Shown: positions 57,063 to 64,000 of the stretch, in pieces
Layout of the letters: each line of letters starts with the position of its first letter
Position numbering within the stretch: the first letter of the stretch is position 1
Assembly (NCBI GenBank): GCA_006503535.1
Contig: QYRS01000012.1
Location: 434,001 to 498,000, forward strand
Source: Arthrinium phaeospermum
Taxonomy: Eukaryota > Ascomycota > Sordariomycetes > Amphisphaeriales > Apiosporaceae
Reading direction: 5' to 3'
DNA: 64,000 bases
Program-made: the position numbers and the translations under genes
Notes under the pieces: model-generated
Seen by the model: the letters and a program-made list of their open reading frames with translations, nothing else
Databases searched by the model: none
What the model was told of the DNA's origin: nothing

Positions 57063-60000
57063 CCCGCTCCGGATCAGTTGTTCAAATTTCTTGTTACTTC
57101 AGTCGTGATGATTACTAATGGGAGACGGGCGATGTAAGGAGACCGACATGGCCCGGTCCAGATCGTCGAGGCGGGAACGGGTAGGTATTTGAGGAATCCA
57201 CATATCCGCATATGGCAACGGCATTAAGCTACATACATATAGCAGTAACTTCTGGTGCGAATGCCAACTGAGCCGCTCAAAAGGAGAGAATTGCATGTAC
57301 GAGCAAGTACTGTGCACGAAATTTTGAGGCCATGGCGTTGTATCTAGAGATGATATCAGTAACCGACCCAAGTTCCCGACTATAAGCATCCAAGTCAGCG
57401 ACGGCTGGCGACTGAACTGTAAGATTTCGTTGGGTTGTACGCAAGACTTGTGATTGGTTTGTACACGGTTGATTGTCAACAGCCTCGTACGGTACTGGTA
57501 TTGCGAATACAACCCAAGCAACACTGTTTGGCTGTGGGAGACGAGAGAGATGTGCCGGGGCAGGAGGAGGAGCGGCTTACCATGTGCTCTCATGCAGGAT
57601 GATGTCCGGGTTGAGCAGGTTTAGGTAAGTGATCCCACAGGCCTGGCCGTTTGCCGTTGTAGTAAGAATGCGGCTGGTGCTAAGGCTGAAATGGGCCGGG
57701 GTGAGACGTTGGCAATCATCTGGCTGTGATTGGACGCCGACGATGTTAACGCCAAGCCTCGCATTCTATTCTTGTATTAAAACACACCGCAGCAGCAGTA
57801 GCAACACGAGCAGATAGGCATGGGACATATCCTCTCGACCAGCCGCGTGTCCTACGGCACTATGCCTAAAATAGTAGACCTGCTTATTCTGGATGACTGA
57901 AGGCAACCACGCTCCGCGGCTGCTGACAAAGACAGGTTGGGATGGGCAACCATTATGCCATCAGTCCAAGTTCATCCAACGGCGTTTCGGGGTTTATTAT
58001 GTTTCGTGTTGGAACTGAGCCTTGTACTCGGCGTTGCTTGAGCTTCGAGAGGATTTGCCATCGATCGACGTCTATCAAGCCAGATTGAGTACTTCAGAAG
58101 CTGCCCGGGTTCAGGCTCTCCAATAGTGAAGTCCGGTAAAGTCAAGCACTTCGCTAAGACCTGCCCAGCATGTTCGGATAGGATGCCGAAACTCCAACAA
58201 AACATATGCGAACGTTGGCTCGCCGCTGCCACCGATGGCGAGATCTGACAAGAGAGACACCTCATTCTCTTCAAACACTCTGCAGCGTCGATCCCGCGCT
58301 CAAGATAATCTCGAACAGTATGCCTCAGACGACCTTCTGGGTCTTATACGACGATCCATGGCTATAATCTTACAGTAATTCACTATAAGCGAAGCGAAAA
58401 CTCTGCATCTGCATGAACGTGCTCGACGATGTTCGACTGCCGATGTCTCACTGCCACTTAAAAATATATGGCGACGAACGTGGGTCGATCATATTCCCAG
58501 TGTTTGGCCGCGGCAACCACTTGGAAGTGAGATATGCCTTCGGCGTCTATGCAGGATGGTGAGGACCGACACCCACCACGGAATACCATATTCGGAAACA
58601 GGCGTATCACCAGGATAAGCTTATAAAGTACTATACTTCTCGGGTGTTACTGTTTGCTTAGTTCATCATAGTCACAACCCTACACAGCTCTTCTCCTGCT
58701 TGCATATTGCAATCGTCCTATTGGTCTCTCGGGAATATGGGCGGTGAGTGGTATGCAGAAGCTTTCAATGCAGTTCCTTGGCGAGGTCTCGGGATGGCCG
58801 TGTGGGAACGCCTAGATGGGTATCCCGTGTGGTCCCTCTGGGGGCTTGGCCATAAGTTCTTTCTTGCCTCATCAGGCCAATGCTCGATCTTGGCAACACG
58901 TTGATCGAAGGCGGTTGGCTGCAACAGTCAAGTAAGTATTCAACGGTCCGATCCTTCCGGGTGCATGCCATTGAATAACACGCGGTTAAGAGTGGGAAGA
59001 ATAAGCTTGTTTTCTTACTTGGAGACCCGTGAGGATCTGTCATCATAGCCCAGCTCTTCGATCCTAGAATTCTTCCTGGATCCTGGACCTGTCAGATCTT
59101 AACACGGACTCGGTGAATATGTCAGGTTAGTGTGTAATAAGAGATGGCTAGTTGGGTGGCAAAGCCCCCCTATTAAAGCGAGTGTTTTCTCCATCTGTAT
59201 AAATCTTGGCATGCAGTAGGTGCCGTGACGCGACTCCTATTTTCTATCAACGTTTTTCACTATGTGAAGTACTGGCGAGGATACAGAGTCGGTCGAAGAC
59301 TGCCGCTGTCCATCCATCCACAGGAATTGCTACTTGCCAGCAAGAGAGCCATCATGCTTGATTACGATCATTCCAGGAAGCAGATGAACTGATCATAGTG
59401 CTGATCACCGTGTCTCTTGGGCTGCCCCTTCTTCCTGCGCCTCTATACCTTCGTATCCTACACTTATGTGAGGATTCTGAGATGATTCTTGCCTCGCCGA
59501 TCAGCTCATTCGCCTACCCTATACCAAACTTAGCAATGAGATTCAAAGTGGCAGGCTTGAATCACACAGTAGAGGGGGTAACTCAGCAGGGGATTTATAA
59601 GCACGACCAACGGTGGCTGTGGATGTTCCCAGAAAACTGAACAGTCCTTGAGCGAGTTGGTACGCATCATTGGGTCCTCGTCTAATTGGTGTCATGACAT
59701 CTGGCAGCTACTTAGATATTGAGAGTAGCGACGAAAGGACTTTGCAGCAATGCTTCCAGAGGGTGGTAGTTTTACCAGGGACCTCGTCATGAAGTCATGG
59801 GTCTGTGATGTTAGTCCTAAACCCTGCCGTGACTAACCTCGCCAGGGTTATGATATGCCCAGAGGCCGCGTCGCCCTGCATGGGCCCTGATATCCTCAAA
59901 CTGCGTATTATATGGTTGTCAGTGAGTGTATGGCTATATTCATACTCGAACCCGTTCCACGGAGGCGATATGCCAATTTGATATCGAAAAACCAGTGCCG

Positions 60001-60383
60001 AAGTAACATGCTTCGTACTTTACTTCATAGAAGCGTATACCACCTGATCAACTCAGCAAAGGGGTCCAGCTTTGATTGAAACCCAGTTGGAAGCTGAGGT
60101 TCTAGACAGAAAACAACCATATCCCCCCTAATCTGGCAGATATTCAGCCAAGGGACCATGGCGAATAGGACGGTCATCTTTAGGCCAGGCTGGTTCAAAC
60201 AAGTCTAATTCATTGCTATGGGTAGGTAAGCAGCTAAGAAAGCGGTAGACCCCCGCGTCTGTGTTCGCACCATTTTCTCTCGCAACGCCAGAACACCACA
60301 CATGTCATGTCCTCCTTCAATCCTTACAGAACATGATAATTTTCAGAATGCAACACATACCACACTCTCTCCACACCATTCCT
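57063..60383. other. Long intergenic region, 3.3 kb
   Basis: No supported gene, tRNA or repeat. The short open frames (for example 57099-57593 minus, 57972-58274 minus, 58707-58904 plus, 59398-59640 plus) lack features. I looked for long terminal repeats and inverted ends and saw none; a decayed transposon cannot be excluded. Confidence 0.45.
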
Positions 60384-60792
60384 TCAAGCAGTCATCCTCT
60401 TCTTGGTGTCGTGGACAAGCTCGAGGAGGTGCTGCTCCATCTCACTTGTGACCCCTTTCGGGAAGATGGGCTCCTGCTGGGGGTTTCTCGGCAGCAGAGG
60501 GTCAGGGTACTCCCCTTTGGGTTTTGCAACCATGGTTAGTATGATGCGAGGAGGGAAGTCCAATGGGCAGGAGACAGGCAGGCAACATACGGATGTCGAA
60601 CTTCTGATCCGAGAGTTTGGACTTGGTGAAATCGTACTCTTCCTTGAACTTCTTGTCGTTGAAGGCAGCGATTCTTTGGGCACCTGACAGGTCGGGAGTG
60701 GCAACACCGCCAGCACCCGTACCAGACTCACTGAACGACTGCGTCGGGGTGTGAAGCTGGCCTGGGAGACGGGGCAAGTTTTGACGCTCCAT
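60384..60792 (-). CDS. Small conserved-looking protein, 110 residues
   Basis: Exons 60591-60792 and 60384-60514. The intron 60515-60590 has a GTATGT donor, an ACTAAC branch point and an AAAG acceptor, and joins Phe-Asp-Ile-Arg to Glu-Tyr-Pro-Asp-Pro in frame. The product is hydrophilic, with a Thr/Gly/Ser-rich start, a basic middle (NDKKFKEEYDFTKSKLSDQ) and a Pro-rich segment before a short helix ending Lys-Lys-Arg-Met-Thr-Ala. No signal peptide or membrane segment. I do not recognise the family; the clean splice signals and coding composition argue that it is real. The start at 60792 is the first Met in the coding-like part. Confidence 0.65.
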
Positions 60793-61628
60793 ATTTGCTG
60801 ATGGAAGTAGTTCTGATGTAATCACTGTATAATTATCAGTTGTGCTGGTCTAGTACGGCGGCATGTTTTGTGCAAGACGGTTAAGAATGCAACTTCAGGT
60901 CAGGGGGGAATGTTGTGAAGGTCGTGGCACCGCTTACATGGAGGGGGGCTTGCTGAAGTAGCTGGTCCGATTGACTAAAGCCAATGCAACCGCGGTTGGG
61001 GTATGGTAATCGTGTTGATAAAAATTCGACGGATTGATACTCGTTTAAGATGCAGGGGATCCAAGACGACTATCACACCGCACTCTTGGAATCAAGGAAA
61101 TATCGTGATAATGATGCCTCCTCATCAAGGCAGGCCGGTTCGTTTCAACAGTGGAGGGGCAGGGCCATTTGAGGGTCAAGACTCAGAGAGCTGAGCTGGG
61201 CCAGCAGCACTCAGCGGGTGCTAAATGAACGGGCCAGCCCCGCCTGTCGAATCGGGCGTACATTACCCCACAGCATTGAACTTGGTTCAGACTCGGACCC
61301 TGGCAGGAGCAAAACCCATTGATCGTGGCTTTCCATTGGAAGACCAAGCTTAAAAAGAGCAGAGCCGCCCTGCTGATTATTTCACTGCACTCAAGTCCCC
61401 TAATTCTTGCATTGGTGGGAATATATCGTTAGGCGCAGACACACATTTCTCCAGGGCTGCACGTTGGTAAACTTCCTTGCTGCAACAATCCGCCCTACTT
61501 CCAATACAACAAATCCCCGAGAGGCACCAACCACACCTTGCCTTGGCCTTCTCCGGATTCCCTTGGTAATACTGTTATACTACATTCCCGTTACCGAACC
61601 ACGCCGTGGGAAAAATAAGTCAGTCAGC
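60793..61628. other. Divergent promoter region
   Basis: 0.84 kb between the starts of the small protein (minus) and the SUZ-domain protein (plus). No gene or repeat called. Confidence 0.6.
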
Positions 61629-62679
61629 ATGGTGAAAAAAAGCAACGCCCCCAACGCCTGGGAGGACGACGATTGGGAATCGCAGGCCGACAAGGAAGCC
61701 CAGGAACCCGCCGCAGCAGCACCGCCGGCGCCCCTCACCAAGAAAGAGCGCCTTGCCCAGCACGCCGAGCTGAATCGCAAAATATGGGAGTCAGCGTACG
61801 TTGTCCCTTCCCTGTCCCGTATTGTCAAGGCCTACCACTCGATGCGGCAGTATAGCTAAACAATAATTCCTCCACAGTGACACCCCCGGCAACGGCGCGC
61901 CCCTCCAGTACCTCGCGGCCACCCCGACGCCGCCGCTGGCCCAGCCCTTCAAGGCGCCCATGACGGTGCTCGCCCGGAAACCCATGATCGCGAAGCGGGA
62001 CCCCGTGACGGGGATTTCCAGCCTGACCATGGCGGACGACGACGATGACGACGACGAGGCCAACAAGAAGCCGCAGGAGACGCCCGAGGAGATCCGGGCC
62101 CGGCAGCAGCGCGAGCGCGAGGAGAAGCAGAAGCGCTACGACGAGATGCGCGCCAAGATCTTCGGGGAGAGCAATACTTCTGGATCGGGATCGGGCGCCG
62201 GTCGCGGCGGAAGCGGCCGGAGTTCGGGCACCAGCACCCCCGGCAATGTTACACCGCCGACGCAGCGGTCTGGCGGTGAGAGGAGAGGCCGGGGGCGCGG
62301 TAGAGGGGGCTACCGGGGAGGAAGAGGAGGCGGCGGCGGCGGCGGCTCCGGCACCAGCGGTGGCGATGCAGGCAACGACCGTTTCGCCGATCGTGGCGGT
62401 GAGCGCAGCGAATTCCAACGGCCTATTAGCCAGTCTGGAGGAGGTGGTGGTCCTGGAGCCAGCAGCGAGCTCTATGATCCGAGCTACTCGCCGAAGCCCA
62501 ACTCTACATTCGACAGGAGAGGTAACAATACTAGCGGAGGCGCTCCGTTATCAGGGCGGTCAACGCCCCGGGACGACGACCAAGTCATTAGAGCACCACG
62601 TGGCCCACCGGTTTCAGGGTCTGATAATGGAGGACGAGGTGGCTTCGGTTTTGCCAAGCGCGGTGCCAAAGAGGGTTGA
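61629..62679 (+). CDS. SUZ-domain RNA-binding protein
   Basis: Exons 61629-61795 and 61878-62679; intron 61796-61877 (GTACG donor, GCTAAAC branch point, CACAG). 322 residues. The acidic, Trp-containing N-terminus (Asn-Ala-Trp-Glu-Asp-Asp-Asp-Trp-Glu) is followed by a Lys/Arg coil, then the SUZ-type segment (about residues 100-140: Met-Ala-Asp-Asp-Asp, Thr-Pro-Glu-Glu-Ile-Arg-Ala-Arg, Arg-Tyr-Asp-Glu-Met-Arg-Ala-Lys-Ile-Phe-Gly). The C-terminal half is Gly/Arg/Ser-rich with RGRG and GRGG repeats, typical of disordered RNA-binding tails. SUZ domains bind RNA, so a role in mRNA handling in the cytosol is likely. Intact; convergent with NAR1. Confidence 0.85.
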
Positions 62680-62780
62680 AGGGGGTCGTCACCTCCTGAT
62701 GTTGGCTGGTAAGGGGGTATCTTGTCCAATTGTTCTATCTATATACTTGGGTAAAGGACATGCCGGAGGCAACGCAGTTA

Positions 62781-64000
62781 TCACCAACCACCACCGATCT
62801 TGCTAGCCAGCTGGACAACCTTCTCCGTGTCGCTCGGTTTGTCTTTGCCCACATCGCTAATCACCTCCCGGTACGTTGTCGACACCAGTCTATTTGTGTC
62901 TATGCCAGTTATACTGGCCCAATGAGACAGGGTATCGCGAATCCCTGATGGCGAAATGCCACCGACCAGGTCTGCCGTTGTCTCTTTTGCTCCAGACTCT
63001 GGCTCTTCGGCAGAAAAGTACGCCTCGTCAACCTCGGCCAGCCAACCCTTCTGCTCTTGAGGTCCAGGCTTCGATACTATACCCTTCCTTTCAACGACAG
63101 CAGGATCGTCAATCTTGACTTGGCCGCCTCCGTTTGTGCAGCCTCCTGGACATGCCATCACCTCAACGTATGCGTATTCCAGCTGTTTGCGTGAGCCTCC
63201 TACTGGTCTTGCACCCGGCATTCTTGAGGGGCGCGCCGGCTTCAACCTTCGGACAAGATTTTGGATATTTCGGAAACCATAGAATCTTGCAGCCTTGAAT
63301 ATCGGTTGGCCTGCAGCCGAGACAACGCTGTATTCGACAACATCTGCATTCCTGCCTCGGACAGTCTCAATCTTGGAGCCGGGGTTCTGTGCCGAGACAT
63401 ACTGAAGGGCAAAGTACAGATTGCCGCCCGAGGTGCCTGCCGCGGAATCTGTCTGCCGCCTCCGACGGGGTGGGAAGAGGAATTGCTGGATGCCGGAGTC
63501 GGGGAACGGGATTATCTCCGCTTGAGGCAGCGGCGTTTGTGGTAGTCCGAAGAAATCAATGCCGCGGGATTCGGTCAACAGAAGAATTTCCTTGCTGGTA
63601 ATGACACAGTCGACATCACGAACACCCGCCCTGGTTTGCCGTCTCCTGCCCAAACGGAGTCCGTGAGTTCTTCGCGGCTTGCCTCCAGTTTCTTGTCAAA
63701 ACACGGCATGACAGCCAGATGCCATATCCGGTCTGGAGCAATGCCCAAAATTCGACTTAATGTTGTTTTGATGAGCGTGCCCATCAGAGCTTGTGGTGAT
63801 TTCACTCTCGAGAGATGCGGCAGCACATGCGGGTGCGTCTTCTCGGCGTAGCATACCCAGCCAGGACAGCTGGCGCTGAGGATAGGCTTCGAAGCTTTGT
63901 TTTCTCCCAGAGTCTCGCCAAGGGCCTCTTCCGCCCCGAGAACAAGACAGGCCTCACGGGTGGCATTGGTGTCTGCTACCCATGTGAAGCCGTTGCCGTG
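62781..64000 (-). CDS. nar1: Nar1, cytosolic Fe-S assembly protein, 5' end outside the window
   Basis: The visible part is the C-terminal two thirds of an iron-only-hydrogenase-like protein. Cysteine motifs are seen: Ser-Cys-Pro-Gly-Trp-Val-Cys-Tyr near 63860, Val-Met-Pro-Cys-Phe-Asp near 63700, and [13 protein letters not shown] near 63150; these hold Fe-S clusters. Nar1 bridges early and late steps of the cytosolic iron-sulfur (CIA) pathway. The chain ends Gly-Gly-Gly-Trp; a C-terminal aromatic residue is used by Nar1 and clients to dock on the CIA targeting complex. One frameshift lies near 63618 (Asp-Gly-Lys-Pro-Gly to Val-Arg-Asp-Val-Asp-Cys): as Nar1 is essential in yeast, this is most likely a sequencing error. 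The missing N-terminus is to the right, beyond 64000. Confidence 0.92.

Noticed and set aside
57063..60383. Transposon or virus-derived insertion in the long gene-free stretch
   Set aside because: No polymerase, integrase or transposase reading, no terminal repeats and no target-site duplication could be seen.
1..64000. CRISPR array or bacterial operon structure
   Set aside because: No spaced short repeats; genes are monocistronic with spliceosomal introns, so the DNA is eukaryotic.

Overview
The window looks like nuclear DNA of a filamentous ascomycete, most likely a Sordariomycete close to the Sordariales. Genes are on both strands. Introns are short (about 48-135 nt), with GTAAGT, GTGAGT or GTATGT donors and CTAAC/CTGAC branch points, and coding DNA is GC-rich. 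Several products are typical of these fungi: a TAKA-type alpha-amylase, Zn2Cys6 regulators, a kelch membrane protein and F-box-ankyrin proteins. This placement rests on gene style only.

Layout. 0-7.5 kb: a multi-pass membrane protein cut by the window edge, a small membrane protein with an in-frame TAG, a secreted protein, LSM8 (U6 snRNP ring) and an inosine-uridine nucleoside hydrolase. 9.5-20.5 kb: three genes (a lysine-rich membrane-anchored protein, a conserved unnamed protein, a kelch/TM protein), all recognisable but crossed by many frameshifts. 23.1-40.9 kb: five head-to-tail F-box-ankyrin paralogues of about 3 kb each. Copies 3 and 4 are open, copy 2 has one stop, and copies 1 and 5 are broken. 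40.9-47.7 kb: a damaged secreted alpha-amylase and a Zn2Cys6 transcription factor. 50.8-54.5 kb: a membrane-anchored multicopper oxidase convergent with a CGFS monothiol glutaredoxin. 55.1-64 kb: a broken regulator-like gene, a small conserved protein, a SUZ-domain protein and NAR1, which runs off the right end.

Two themes matter. First, the F-box-ankyrin array looks like a birth-and-death cluster of candidate SCF ubiquitin-ligase adaptors. Its copies share a distinctive C-terminal module and a GCATTC-type upstream motif, and this is the best candidate here for an undescribed system. Second, the window carries many one-base indels, often in short homopolymers, and several direct tandem duplications of 46-167 bp. 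Because NAR1 and other conserved genes are hit, many of these are probably sequence or assembly errors, so the broken genes should be read with that in mind. Genes for Fe-S and iron handling (multicopper oxidase, GRX, NAR1) occur in the last 14 kb, but nothing shows they are co-regulated.
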